From positions 62,001 through 126,000 of the forward strand of contig JARYMI010000004.1 in NCBI GenBank assembly GCA_029907205.1: a stretch of DNA of 64,000 nt. Reading direction: 5' to 3'. Each line of letters starts with the position of its first letter. Positions within the stretch are counted from its first letter, which is position 1. This document shows positions 1-8,674 of this stretch, in pieces. Under the pieces are notes generated by a model that was not told the origin of the DNA, searched no databases, and was given only the letters and a program-made list of their open reading frames with translations. Made by a program: the position numbers and the translations under genes. The stretch is from Clostridiales bacterium. GTDB lineage: Bacteria; Acidobacteriota; Aminicenantia; Aminicenantales; UBA8522.

Positions 1-1
1 T

Positions 2-391
2 ATCCGCAAAGAGCTGAACATCAGTTTCGATGAAGCTGAAAAATTGCTCAAGGGCATCCCCAGCAAGTCTATTCCGGCGGAAAAAGCGGATGAGGTCATT
101 CATTTCAACATCAAAGACCTGCTCGATGAGATCGACAAAACCTTCTCTTTTTATGAAGCGGGAGAAAAAAGGGAAAAGAAAATCGAACGTATATACCTGA
201 GTGGCGGATTGGCCCACCTTAAAAACATGGCCGGGGCTTTTGAGCAGAAATTCAACATCAGGACAGAGATCCTCAACCCTTTCCGCAATGTCCATTACGA
301 TGAGAAGAAGTTGGAGCCCCTCTACCAGGAAGAGATGGCCGCGCTTTTCGGTGTGGCTGTTGGATTAGCCACTCGGAAAATGGAAAAGTAA
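2..391 (+). CDS. pilM: PilM, type IV pilus assembly ATPase-like protein (C-terminal part; 5' end outside window)
   Basis: The reading frame is open from base 2, so the true start lies upstream; about 129 codons are visible. PilM is an actin/FtsA-like cytoplasmic protein that binds the N-terminal tail of PilN and links the inner-membrane pilus platform to the motor. The visible part has the typical end of the family: an ISF-DEAEKL-type helix, then the glycine-rich LSGGLAHLKN segment and an ILNPF motif, which in PilM/FtsA folds close the nucleotide site. The stop is followed one base later by pilN, and the whole pilMNOPQ order is conserved, which makes the assignment secure despite truncation. 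Confidence 0.9.
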   Translation: MRKELNISFDEAEKLLKGIPSKSIPAEKADEVIHFNIKDLLDEIDKTFSFYEAGEKREKKIERIYLSGGLAHLKNMAGAFEQKFNIRTEILNPFRNVHYDEKKLEPLYQEEMAALFGVAVGLATRKMEK

Positions 392-392
392 A

Positions 393-1013
393 ATGATACG
401 GATTAACTTACTCAAGCCGGAAGCAAAGGAAATCAAGGAAGGGCCTCCTCTTCCAGGGCCGGAGGTCAGGGAAAAAAAAGCCTTCCCCTTCACCACGCTC
501 GTCGTCCTGTTGATCATCGGGGTTTTGGCTGCGGCCTTTGTCCTCCAAAAACGAATGATTAGCCAGGAACGAAACGGTCTGGAAGCCGCTCAAGCTGAAA
601 AGAGCAAGCTCCAGTATGTCACGGCCAAGCTCGAAGAATTGGAGAAACAAAAGGCTCTTTTCGAGCGAAAGATCAACCTCATCAGCGAGCTCAAGGCGCA
701 ACAGGACACGGCGGTCAAGATCATGGACGAGCTCAGCCGGAGGTTGCCTGAGTGGGTTTGGCTGACCGAAGTCTCTTTCCAGGGGCAACTCATCCAGATG
801 CGGGGGAACGCGCTCTCCAACAACCTCATCGCCGACTACATCTTCAACCTCCAGAACTGCCCTCATTTCGCCAACGTGAACCTCATTTCATCAACTCAAA
901 AGTCAAGCCGGAACACGCAATTCCTTGAGTTCTCCCTGACGCTGAACTACTTGTTCCCGCAGGCGGCCCAACCTCAAGAGAAGGCGGCGAAGCCGAAAGC
1001 AAAGAAAGGGTGA
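393..1013 (+). CDS. pilN: PilN, type IV pilus inner-membrane platform protein
   Basis: A 206-residue bitopic membrane protein. The start shows the conserved PilN opening MIRINLL, the PilM-binding tail, then a charged cytoplasmic stretch, one membrane helix at about residues 30-52 (TLVVLLIIGVLAAAF), a coiled coil at about 60-115 and a compact periplasmic domain. The C-terminus is Lys/Ala/Pro-rich. It sits one base after the pilM stop and its own stop overlaps the pilO start, so translation is probably coupled. In the family it forms heterodimers with PilO and couples PilM to the periplasmic alignment complex. Function is known from the family; position and topology are seen here. Confidence 0.92.
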   Translation: MIRINLLKPEAKEIKEGPPLPGPEVREKKAFPFTTLVVLLIIGVLAAAFVLQKRMISQERNGLEAAQAEKSKLQYVTAKLEELEKQKALFERKINLISELKAQQDTAVKIMDELSRRLPEWVWLTEVSFQGQLIQMRGNALSNNLIADYIFNLQNCPHFANVNLISSTQKSSRNTQFLEFSLTLNYLFPQAAQPQEKAAKPKAKKG

Positions 1014-1603
1014 TGAGCATGAAAAACTGGCCTTGGTATGGCTATGTCCTTTTGGCAGTGGTTATCTTCGGGCTCGCTTTCTTCCTTTACTTCAAGCCGC
1101 AGCAGGCCGAGCTCCAGAGGATCAAAGCCGAGAGGCTGAAAGTCGAGAGAGAAGCGGCCCAGCTTCAGGAAAAGAAGAGGGAGTTAGACAAGATTGAATC
1201 CCAACTGGTGACGCTGAACCAGACGCTCAAAGAGCTCGAGGTTATCATCCCTAAACAAAAAGAGATCGATGTCATTTTGAGGCGAATCCAGCAGCTGGCT
1301 TACGATTCCAGGCTGGACATCATCAGGTTCGCTCCGCGCGGAGAGATCAACATGGAGTTTTACTCCGAATGGCCGATTCCTATCGAAATTAGGGGCAACT
1401 ACCACAACTTGGCCACCTTTTTTGACCGGTTGAGTAAATTTGCTAGGTTGTTCAACATAGAGAACTTCACGATTAAGGCTATCGCCAACCAGACTGAGGA
1501 TGTGACCATCAGCTCAAATTTTACTGCCAAGACGTACATCTTTCTGGATGAAAGCGCTGTGTCTCAGGGGCCCGCTCCCAAGCCAAAGAGGAGGGCAACA
1601 TGA
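1013..1603 (+). CDS. pilO: PilO, type IV pilus inner-membrane platform protein
   Basis: About 196 residues: one membrane helix near the N-terminus (about residues 8-26), a long coiled coil with many Glu/Lys/Leu (about 30-75) and a periplasmic ferredoxin-like domain, as in PilO. The longest frame uses a GTG at 1010, but the ATG at 1013 overlaps the pilN stop (TGATG), the usual arrangement for coupled translation, so I chose it; a further ATG lies at 1019. The 3' end overlaps the pilP start by ATGA. PilO dimerises with PilN and links the platform to PilP and the secretin PilQ. Confidence 0.9.
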   Translation: MSMKNWPWYGYVLLAVVIFGLAFFLYFKPQQAELQRIKAERLKVEREAAQLQEKKRELDKIESQLVTLNQTLKELEVIIPKQKEIDVILRRIQQLAYDSRLDIIRFAPRGEINMEFYSEWPIPIEIRGNYHNLATFFDRLSKFARLFNIENFTIKAIANQTEDVTISSNFTAKTYIFLDESAVSQGPAPKPKRRAT

Positions 1604-2064
1604 AAAAGACAACCGTCCTTCTGATTGCCTTGGGTCTTTTCTGCGGGGCGAGCTCCCTTCTCAGCCCGCAGGAGCAGACCCAGGTCGTCGACCCGGAGAA
1701 GGAGATTCTGAGCGACCTTCGATCCACTCTGCCCACCTACGACCCGGCGGGAAGGCGAGATCCTTTCAAGAACTTGCTGGCCGGGAAGGAGATTAAAGAG
1801 AAAATAGCGGGCGCAGACGCCCTTCAGCTTTCAATCGATGATATTAATCTTATCGGAATAGTCAAATACAAGAAAAAATTCACCGCTATCCTCAGCGTAC
1901 CTCAAGGGTTTCCCTATTATTTTGAGGTTGGCGATAAGCTGGCTGACGGCTTTATTCTGGCCATCAACGAGCGTCAGGTCATTTTCCGAAAAATCAACGA
2001 ACGGGGCATTCCCCTGACCAAGCCAAAAGACGTCGTTAAAGAAATAAATCCGGAGGAGCGTTAA
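1600..2064 (+). CDS. pilP: PilP, pilot/alignment protein between PilNO and PilQ
   Basis: A 154-residue protein with an N-terminal signal-like segment (MKKTTVLLIALGLFCGASS). A Cys at residue 15 lies within it, followed by GASS, so a lipoprotein is possible but the lipobox is not classical. It then has a disordered linker carrying the family signature YDPAGRRDPF (about residues 47-56) and a small beta domain (SIDDINLIGIVKYKKKFTAIL...). In the family, PilP bridges PilN/PilO to the N0 domain of PilQ. It starts inside the pilO stop (ATGA) and is followed after two bases by pilQ, whose ribosome site GGAGG lies in the pilP end. Confidence 0.9.
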   Translation: MKKTTVLLIALGLFCGASSLLSPQEQTQVVDPEKEILSDLRSTLPTYDPAGRRDPFKNLLAGKEIKEKIAGADALQLSIDDINLIGIVKYKKKFTAILSVPQGFPYYFEVGDKLADGFILAINERQVIFRKINERGIPLTKPKDVVKEINPEER

Positions 2065-2066
2065 AC

Positions 2067-4349
2067 ATGAAAAGGAAAATTTGGCAACTCACTTTTTTAA
2101 GCCTCTTAATCTTCTGCTCCGCCTCTATTTTCTCTTCATCTTCTCCAGCCACCATAGATAAGATTCTCGTTGAGCCTGGAAAGCTCAGCACCAAGATTAT
2201 CCTTGAGGCCGATGCTGCCGCTCCCTTTATCAGGGCATTCTATGCCAAAGAGTCCCCCAAAACCCTGGTCCTTGAACTCAGCGGAATCGTCCTCGCTCAA
2301 GCCCCTCAGGTCCAATCAGCCGACCCCAACTTCCTGGTGAGCATTGACCTGGAGAAATTGGGAAGCGACACATCTCGTCTCCTCCTCAAGCTCCGCGAAC
2401 AGGTCCCTTACCGGGTCTACGCCGACCGCACAAAGACGATCGTCGAATTGAACAAGATCCAGAGGGGAGGCGGCGAATACGTCGTCGCGGCGGACGTCCA
2501 ACGGGATCTGGAAACAAGGCCGGGGGAAACAATCTTCATGGACAAACTGAACGTCGAAGAGAACGATGCGTTGCTCCGTTTCCGAGCCCGCCTCAGTTCC
2601 GGAGCTCTCTCTCAAGTCTTTGCCTTGGAAGAACCACTCCGCCTGGTTGTTGACATTTTTAACGCTATCTATGAGGAGCCGGCCTCCGTCTTGGCCGTGG
2701 AAAAATACGGGCTGAAGAGAGCCAGAGTTGCCCAGTTCCAGCTCGGCAACCCAAGGTCGATCACCCGAATGGTCTTTGACCTTGAGAGGCCTCAACAGTA
2801 CAGCCTCAATGTCGGCAACGACGAAATCGTCGTCGGCTTCTTCAAGGACACCCTATCTCTCCCTGCCGTCGCGGCTAAAACTGCACCAGAGAATCCTTCT
2901 CTCCCCTCGCCTGAAGTAACGATGGCTCCTCCAAAGGCGAGTCAGCCGCCTCCTCAGGCTGCCAAGTCCGTTTCCGTCCCCAATGGCCCGAGAAAAGCCG
3001 CCAACAACAAACCTGCCCAGGAAACGGAATTTACCCAAGAACAGGCTCAGGAGGAAAAATATAAACCCAGGACGATCGCGGAAGCCGAAGTTAAATACAC
3101 GGGGGAAATCATCACCCTTAAATTCAAGGATGCCGATTTAAGGGATGTCATCCTTTACTTAGGAGACTTCGCCAAGCTGAACGTTGTCTTCGACCCGGAG
3201 GTCAGGGGCGTTGTCACCTGCAACCTGGAGGATGTTCCCTGGGATCAGGCCCTCGACATCCTTCTGAGGAACAACAAGCTGGGTAAAGTCCTCGAGGGGA
3301 ATGTCCTGCGCATCGCCCCGATCAGCGTCCTGACGCGGGAAGACGAAGAACAGCGAAGGCTTCGCGAAAGCCGGGAGCTGGCCGGCCCCTTGATTGTCAA
3401 AACCATCACGCTTTCTTACTCCAAGGCGCGGGACGTCATGTCGCTCCTGAACCAGAAGAAATCAGAGCGCGGCCAGATCACGATTGACGAGCGGACGAAC
3501 ACGCTGATTATATCTGACGTCAAGGAGAGTCTGGACCTGCTGGAAAAGCTGATCGCCGTGCTTGACACCCCAACACCTCAGGTGTCGATCGAGGCAAGGA
3601 TCGTGGAAGCCACCTCAACCTTCATCCGCAACCTTGGTATTCAGTGGGGGTTCAGGGGTGTGGCCGACCCCTTCTACGGAAACCAGACCAGCCTCGAGTT
3701 CCCCAACAAGATGCTCGTCGATGGCTCCATGATTCCTCAGGGCATCGTGACCAAAGGCATTGGCGGCCCGCTGGGTGGCTATGCGATCAACCTCCCGGCG
3801 CCGGCTTTTACCACCGCGCTCGGGTTTTCCTTCGCCAACATCCTGGATACGTTCAGGCTGGACATGGCCATAACTGCTCTCGAAACATCTGGGCAAGGAC
3901 GGATCATTTCCTGCCCGAAAGTCACCACTCAAAATAACCAGGCCGCCGAAATCATCCAGGGCCGGCAGATCCCTGTCCAGACGGTCGCCAACTTCACGGT
4001 GACCACGCGCTATGTCAACGCTGCCCTCGAGCTCAAAGCCACACCCCAGATCACGGCCGAGGGCACGATCATCATGACGCTCGAAATCCAGAACAACGCT
4101 GCCGATTTCGCCAACCTCGTCAGCGGCATTCCGCCGATCACAACCCAGAGCGCCAAGACGACGGTCATGGTCCCTGATGGAGGAACCACGGTAATCGGCG
4201 GCATCTACAGGACAGAAGACTCGATCACCCGCGAAAGAGTGCCGTTTCTTCATTCGATCCCGATTTTAGGAAACCTCTTCCGGTCTTTTGCCCGAACGAA
4301 ACAAAACAGGGAGTTGCTCATCTTTATCACTCCTCGAATCATAAAATAA
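2067..4349 (+). CDS. pilQ: PilQ, type IV pilus secretin
   Basis: A 760-residue outer-membrane secretin through which the pilus leaves the cell. In order: a signal peptide (about 1-27); two AMIN-type beta domains (about 30-125 and 160-255), which in the family bind peptidoglycan; a Pro/Gln-rich linker (about 270-330); an STN/N0 domain (about 345-420, with LKFKDADLRDVILYLGDFAK); an N1 domain; and the secretin core (about 560-760), ending with the conserved VPFLHSIPILGNLF and LLIFITPRII. It closes the pilMNOPQ set and is followed after 11 bases by a lipoprotein gene in the same direction. Confidence 0.95.
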   Translation: MKRKIWQLTFLSLLIFCSASIFSSSSPATIDKILVEPGKLSTKIILEADAAAPFIRAFYAKESPKTLVLELSGIVLAQAPQVQSADPNFLVSIDLEKLGSDTSRLLLKLREQVPYRVYADRTKTIVELNKIQRGGGEYVVAADVQRDLETRPGETIFMDKLNVEENDALLRFRARLSSGALSQVFALEEPLRLVVDIFNAIYEEPASVLAVEKYGLKRARVAQFQLGNPRSITRMVFDLERPQQYSLNVGNDEIVVGFFKDTLSLPAVAAKTAPENPSLPSPEVTMAPPKASQPPPQAAKSVSVPNGPRKAANNKPAQETEFTQEQAQEEKYKPRTIAEAEVKYTGEIITLKFKDADLRDVILYLGDFAKLNVVFDPEVRGVVTCNLEDVPWDQALDILLRNNKLGKVLEGNVLRIAPISVLTREDEEQRRLRESRELAGPLIVKTITLSYSKARDVMSLLNQKKSERGQITIDERTNTLIISDVKESLDLLEKLIAVLDTPTPQVSIEARIVEATSTFIRNLGIQWGFRGVADPFYGNQTSLEFPNKMLVDGSMIPQGIVTKGIGGPLGGYAINLPAPAFTTALGFSFANILDTFRLDMAITALETSGQGRIISCPKVTTQNNQAAEIIQGRQIPVQTVANFTVTTRYVNAALELKATPQITAEGTIIMTLEIQNNAADFANLVSGIPPITTQSAKTTVMVPDGGTTVIGGIYRTEDSITRERVPFLHSIPILGNLFRSFARTKQNRELLIFITPRIIK

Positions 4350-4360
4350 GGGGTGCGACC

Positions 4361-4951
4361 ATGAAAAACATGAAAAAGGTCTTAAGCATATCGGTTGTCC
4401 TCCCGGTTTTCCTCATTCTCTCGGCCTGCAACCCTATTGAAGATGACTCCAGGTCAGGCTCGCTGCTCATCGTCGAAAGCATTCGTGGCCAAGACCAAGA
4501 AGGCAATGCCGCCGACTATCTTCAATCCGACGTCCTTAAAAATGACACCGTGGTTGCGGACATAGCCACAGCAACGTTGAGAGCAGAGACGCTGGATCCT
4601 AATCCTTTTCTTGGAACCTCCCAGTATAACGACATCATCGTCAACCGGTACACGGTTTCCTATTCAAGGGTGGACGGAAAAAACACTCCCGGCGTTGATG
4701 TCCCGTTACCGTTCGAAGGTTCCCTCTCAGCCCTGATAAAGGTTGGAAGCACGACCTCTATCTCTTTGGTCGTCGTCAGAGAAGTAGCCAAGCTGGAACC
4801 GCCGCTCGTCCGGCTTGCTGATGGCAGGGCAGAAGGAGTCCTCCAAGTCGTTGCCAGGATCGATTTCTACGGCCAGGACCTGGCCCAAAGAAAAGTTAAA
4901 GCGACAGGCTACCTGACGATCTACTTTTCCAACTACGTTGATGCAAGCTAA
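4361..4951 (+). CDS. lipoprotein of unknown function downstream of pilQ
   Basis: A 196-residue protein with a clear lipoprotein signal: basic start, hydrophobic core and lipobox LSAC at residues 20-23. The rest is beta-rich with no motif I recognise; a VSYSRVDGKNTPGVDVPLPF stretch is the most distinctive part. A strong ribosome site (AAGGGGTG, 5 bases before ATG) and an 11-base gap from pilQ put it in the pilus operon. A role near the secretin or in surface display is inference only. Confidence 0.75.
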   Translation: MKNMKKVLSISVVLPVFLILSACNPIEDDSRSGSLLIVESIRGQDQEGNAADYLQSDVLKNDTVVADIATATLRAETLDPNPFLGTSQYNDIIVNRYTVSYSRVDGKNTPGVDVPLPFEGSLSALIKVGSTTSISLVVVREVAKLEPPLVRLADGRAEGVLQVVARIDFYGQDLAQRKVKATGYLTIYFSNYVDAS

Positions 4952-5014
4952 ACCTAAGAGAAGAGACCAGAAATGAAGATGTCGATGGAATATAAACCAA
5001 AAAGGATGACGAAC

Positions 5015-5827
5015 ATGAAGAAAAACAAGACGACCATCATCATCGTCTCTTTGGCTTTGGCAATCTTTTGCTTCTCTTCCTGCAAAAGAAGCGCCGTGGA
5101 AGAGCCCTCACCTCTCGGGCCGTCCTCTTTTGCTGTCCTTCTCCATCTCAACGCCAACCCGAATGTCCTTTTCGCCGGCCTGACCACCCGCCAGATGACA
5201 ACGATAACGGCAACGCTGAAAAAGTACGATGGAACCGCCATCGCCGGCAAGACCGTTTTCTTCGAAACAATAAACGGCGCGGGGGCGAGAGTCGACCTCG
5301 GTTACTTCGAAGGGAACATGGCCCTTCAGTCAAAAAACACAGACAGTTCAGGATCAGTCAGGATTAACTATTACGGTCCCCTCTCTGGAGAAATATCAGG
5401 CAATGCCACCTACTATATCAAGGCGACCGTTGCTTGGGAAGGCTCGCAGTTTATCTACGAAACAGCCCCTCTCTATGTCGTCCGGGATGCGGATCGAATT
5501 TCGTTCACCTTGGAAGCGATCCCGTCCGTTATCTACGCTGGCGATTCGAACCCCACGTCCGAAATCAGAGCTCGCGTGCTCATCGGCGGAGCGCCGGCCC
5601 AGGATTACCCGGTTTACTTCATCCTCGAGAGTGATGTTGGCATTTTTGCTGATGGTCTAAGGCATACGTACGCCTTAACAGGCGGCAATGGAGTAGCCTC
5701 GATAACCTACATTGGCCCGACATGGGTGGAGATTGCATCGAACGAGGTTACTGTCACCATCAAGGCCGTGCTCACGCAAACCGTCTCACAAACAGTCACG
5801 ATCAAAATCATCCGAAAGCATGATTAA
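5015..5827 (+). CDS. lipoprotein with bacterial Ig-like (invasin-type) repeats
   Basis: The frame is open from 4973, but the ATG at 5015 has AAGGA eight bases upstream and gives a classical lipoprotein signal (MKKNKTTIII...FSSC). The mature part has two Ig-like repeats (roughly residues 45-140 and 150-260). Each has the TATLKKYDG...GKTVFFE and DSSGSVRINYYGP logic of invasin/Big_1 domains: a strand with G-T-V-F-F-E followed by G-x-V/A-x-I-x-Y-x-G-P. Such domains serve as stalks or adhesins. It is the last gene of the pilus cluster and runs convergent to priA, ending 32 bases from it. Confidence 0.72.
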   Translation: MKKNKTTIIIVSLALAIFCFSSCKRSAVEEPSPLGPSSFAVLLHLNANPNVLFAGLTTRQMTTITATLKKYDGTAIAGKTVFFETINGAGARVDLGYFEGNMALQSKNTDSSGSVRINYYGPLSGEISGNATYYIKATVAWEGSQFIYETAPLYVVRDADRISFTLEAIPSVIYAGDSNPTSEIRARVLIGGAPAQDYPVYFILESDVGIFADGLRHTYALTGGNGVASITYIGPTWVEIASNEVTVTIKAVLTQTVSQTVTIKIIRKHD

Positions 5828-5858
5828 AAGGGGAGGCGCCTGCGGGAAGCCCTGCCGT

Positions 5859-8009
5859 CTAATCGAAGATTTTTACTGAGCGCTTAAATCGAATTCCCTC
5901 GAGGACGGGTCTTAAAACTTTATCCAACTTTCTTTTATTCTTCGCTCTTAAGCCCACCTGAATGCGGCCTGACCCTTTCATGCGGGCCACAGACGCCAAG
6001 GATGGCCCAAAGATTTCTATGTCTTCGCTCGAATCTCTTATCCGGGCGGCAAAGGCTCTTGCTTTCTCGGCCAGGCGGCGTAAGTTATCACCCTGGAGGA
6101 CGACCTCGGCCAGGCACGAAAAGGGAGGATAACCCATGAGCCGGCGGAGCCTGATCTCTTGAGCATAGAAAGCCTGATAACTGCCGCGGGCAGCCTCCCG
6201 GATGCTGAAATGCTCCGGGGTTGAAGTCTGAATGACAGCCTCGGCGGCGGCTTCGTCAGGGAGGAAAACGAGCGCTTTCGAGATAAACTGGAAGGCCTTT
6301 TGGCTAGACCTGAAATCAGCCAGATGGAGGACCATTTCAGGGTGAAGGATGCCGACCAGGGAAACAGGCGGAAGGTTTACTTGATGAACAAGAAGTTGGG
6401 TTCCGATCAGGATATCAACATGGCCCCTCAAAAAATCGTCCAGTATCATTTCTTTTTCTCTCTTCCGCCCCGCCTCATCTGCGGCCAGGATTTTGACCCG
6501 ACTCTGGGGGAAAGTTTTTTTTAGGTCTTCGGCCACTGCCTCAATCCCTGGTCCTCTTTTTGCGATGAGCCGGCTTCTGCAACGCGGACACTCCTCAAGG
6601 CTCGGCCTGGAATAGCGGCAATAATGACAGACGAGCTTTCCATCCTTCTTATGGTAGGTAAGAGCCAGCTCGCACCGCTTGCATTTGGGAACAAAACCGC
6701 ACCGGACGCAGACCAGATAAGCAGCGTAACCCCGCCTGTTAAGAAAGAGAAGAACCGGTTCTTTTTTATCGAGCCTCTCCTTTATCTTCTTTTTGAGCAA
6801 ACGTGAGACGACGGCTGCGTCCTTCCGGCTGTCAGTCAGGATAACTTGTGGCTTCCGTCTCTCCCGACCAAGGTCGATGAGATATCCGCCCTTTTTGGCT
6901 CTGTAATAAGACTCAACAGAGGGCATGGCGCTGCCCATGAGCAGGACGGCTTTTTCTTCCTTCGCTCTCAACCAGGCTCCCTGGCGGATATCAAAAGCCA
7001 TTCCCTCTTGCTGACGATAAGACTCGTCCTGTTCTTCATCCAGAATGATCAACCCGAGGTTATCGAGGGGGGAAAAAAGCGCTGAGCGCGACCCAACGAC
7101 AACCCGGGCCCTTTTTTCCTGGACCTTCTGCCATTCAAGTTCCCTCCTCTTTTCAGACAGCCCGCTGTGGAGAACAGCCGCTTCTCTTCCCAGCCGTCTT
7201 TCCAGTTTATCGAGGAGCGCCTCGGATAGAGAAATCTCAGGGATAAGATAAAGCACCCTCCTTCCGTCGTGCAGAGTCCTTTTGATAAGCTCAAAATAGA
7301 TAGCTTCACGCCGTCCTCCAGGGCCAAAAACGAGGAAAGATGTGAATTTTTTACCGGCGATGGCCTGGTGAATGATGTCACACGGCCGCCGGAGACTGCT
7401 GTCGAACGAAAAATCAAGCTCAAGTTGAGCCGGCGGGCTGGCGTTTTCAGTCCTCGCCCTCCTTCTCACACGCCTGACCTCTTTCCTGGCGAGAATCAGG
7501 CCCTTTTTCTCCATCCGGGTCAAGACAGCCGCCGCATTCATGAAGCTCAGCTTCCTTTCCAGGAACCGGGGACGGCGAGCTTTTTCCTTGATCAGGAGAG
7601 CAATCGCCTTCTCCTCCTCGGACAGAAGACCCTGACCAAGCGCTTCAAGGCCCTTTTGGCTGAGGACAAGCAATGCCCTGCTCCGGATCAAGAACGAAGG
7701 AGGCACAGCAGCCTCGAGGATATCCCCCCAGGGGAGGAAATAATACCGGCTCAGCTTTTCGGTAAAAGAGAGAATCCGCGAAGAAAAAAAGGGCGCTTCG
7801 CCCAGCACCTCGCAAACGGCTTTAAGCTTCAAGTCTTCCCTCTTTTTCTTAGCCCTGGACCTGATGACGAACCCGGTCAACAGCCGCTCGCCAAAGGGCA
7901 CCAGAACGCGCACGCCGGGCTTGATCTGACTCTCAAGTTCAGGGGGGACGGTGTAGCTAAAGGCCCGGCTAAGAGGAAGGGGCAGGACGACATCCGCGTA
8001 AAGCGTCAT
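5859..8009 (-). CDS. priA: PriA-type primosomal protein N' with decayed helicase motifs
   Basis: 716 residues, the usual PriA length. The N-terminal DNA-binding domain (about 1-105) and the eight zinc cysteines (C434, C437, C443, C446, C461, C464, C474, C477) are intact. The ATPase motifs are not. Motif I, normally GVTGSGKTEVY, reads GPGGRREAIY (229-238) without the Lys. Motif II is DEEQ (324-327) rather than DEEH. The GTQM-KG-xDFP motif V is GTQLLVHQVNLPP (536-548), and the arginine-finger motif VI (QVAGRAGR) is gone, replaced by FISKALVF. It probably keeps a fork-binding or scaffold role without unwinding, as proposed for actinobacterial PriA. Last gene of the run; its ATG overlaps the upstream stop (ATGA). 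Confidence 0.88.
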   Translation of the reverse strand: MTLYADVVLPLPLSRAFSYTVPPELESQIKPGVRVLVPFGERLLTGFVIRSRAKKKREDLKLKAVCEVLGEAPFFSSRILSFTEKLSRYYFLPWGDILEAAVPPSFLIRSRALLVLSQKGLEALGQGLLSEEEKAIALLIKEKARRPRFLERKLSFMNAAAVLTRMEKKGLILARKEVRRVRRRARTENASPPAQLELDFSFDSSLRRPCDIIHQAIAGKKFTSFLVFGPGGRREAIYFELIKRTLHDGRRVLYLIPEISLSEALLDKLERRLGREAAVLHSGLSEKRRELEWQKVQEKRARVVVGSRSALFSPLDNLGLIILDEEQDESYRQQEGMAFDIRQGAWLRAKEEKAVLLMGSAMPSVESYYRAKKGGYLIDLGRERRKPQVILTDSRKDAAVVSRLLKKKIKERLDKKEPVLLFLNRRGYAAYLVCVRCGFVPKCKRCELALTYHKKDGKLVCHYCRYSRPSLEECPRCRSRLIAKRGPGIEAVAEDLKKTFPQSRVKILAADEAGRKREKEMILDDFLRGHVDILIGTQLLVHQVNLPPVSLVGILHPEMVLHLADFRSSQKAFQFISKALVFLPDEAAAEAVIQTSTPEHFSIREAARGSYQAFYAQEIRLRRLMGYPPFSCLAEVVLQGDNLRRLAEKARAFAARIRDSSEDIEIFGPSLASVARMKGSGRIQVGLRAKNKRKLDKVLRPVLEGIRFKRSVKIFD

Positions 8010-8674
8010 TTTTTGCCGAGGACAGACATGACTTTTTGCATATCCTGCCAGACAAGTTTTTTAATATTCCTGTTCCCTTCGTTTCTGATGACATAGGAAG
8101 GATGAAACGTCGGCATGATCAGTATTTTCCCGAACTCAAAGAAATTTCCCCTTATGCTGCTCATGCTCACATCGACGGGCACGAAAAAATCTGTGGCCAC
8201 TTTGCCGAGCGTCACGATCACGCGGGGCTGGATGGCTTCGACCTGGGCCAGAAGGTAGGGCTGGCATGCCTCAATTTCTTCTTTGGAGGGGGTGCGGTTA
8301 TCGGGCGGGCGGCATTTGACGACGTTCGTGATGAAGACATCGTCCCTTTTGAATTTCATCGCTTCGATGATTCTCGTTAAAAGCTGTCCGGCCCGGCCGA
8401 CAAACGGCCGGCCCTGAGTATCCTCGTCTGCGCCCGGAGCTTCACCGACAAACATGAGAGGCGCGTCGAAATGGCCCTCTCCGGGCACGGCGTTTTCCCG
8501 GCGGTCGGCCAGCGGACACAGCCGGCAGCGCAAGATTTTTTCGTGGAGAGAGAGGAGAAAATCGCTCTTTCGAGACTTCTTTTCCTCGACGAAAACGAAA
8601 TCGACACCAAGCTGGGCCAGGAAGTTCAGTTTCTCACCCAGCGAGTGGAGCAGGTGATCAGTTTTTCCGCTCAA
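8006..8674 (-). CDS. family 4 uracil-DNA glycosylase (iron-sulfur type)
   Basis: 222 residues. The catalytic core matches family 4: VGEAPGADEDTQGRPFVGRAG (motif 1 region, with the GEAPG water-activating loop) and a late HPSYVIRN motif. The four Fe-S cysteines are visible as CRLC near residue 50 and KCRPPDNRTPSKEEIEAC in the middle. It removes uracil from DNA. The start appears to be TTG at 8674 with GAGGA five bases upstream; no ATG follows for a long way. It overlaps the coaBC end by 17 bases and the priA start by 4. Confidence 0.9.
   Translation of the reverse strand: MSGKTDHLLHSLGEKLNFLAQLGVDFVFVEEKKSRKSDFLLSLHEKILRCRLCPLADRRENAVPGEGHFDAPLMFVGEAPGADEDTQGRPFVGRAGQLLTRIIEAMKFKRDDVFITNVVKCRPPDNRTPSKEEIEACQPYLLAQVEAIQPRVIVTLGKVATDFFVPVDVSMSSIRGNFFEFGKILIMPTFHPSYVIRNEGNRNIKKLVWQDMQKVMSVLGKK

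Noticed and set aside
7269..8096. A 275-codon plus-strand frame over priA
   Set aside because: A shadow of the GC-rich priA coding strand; no domain and no start signal.
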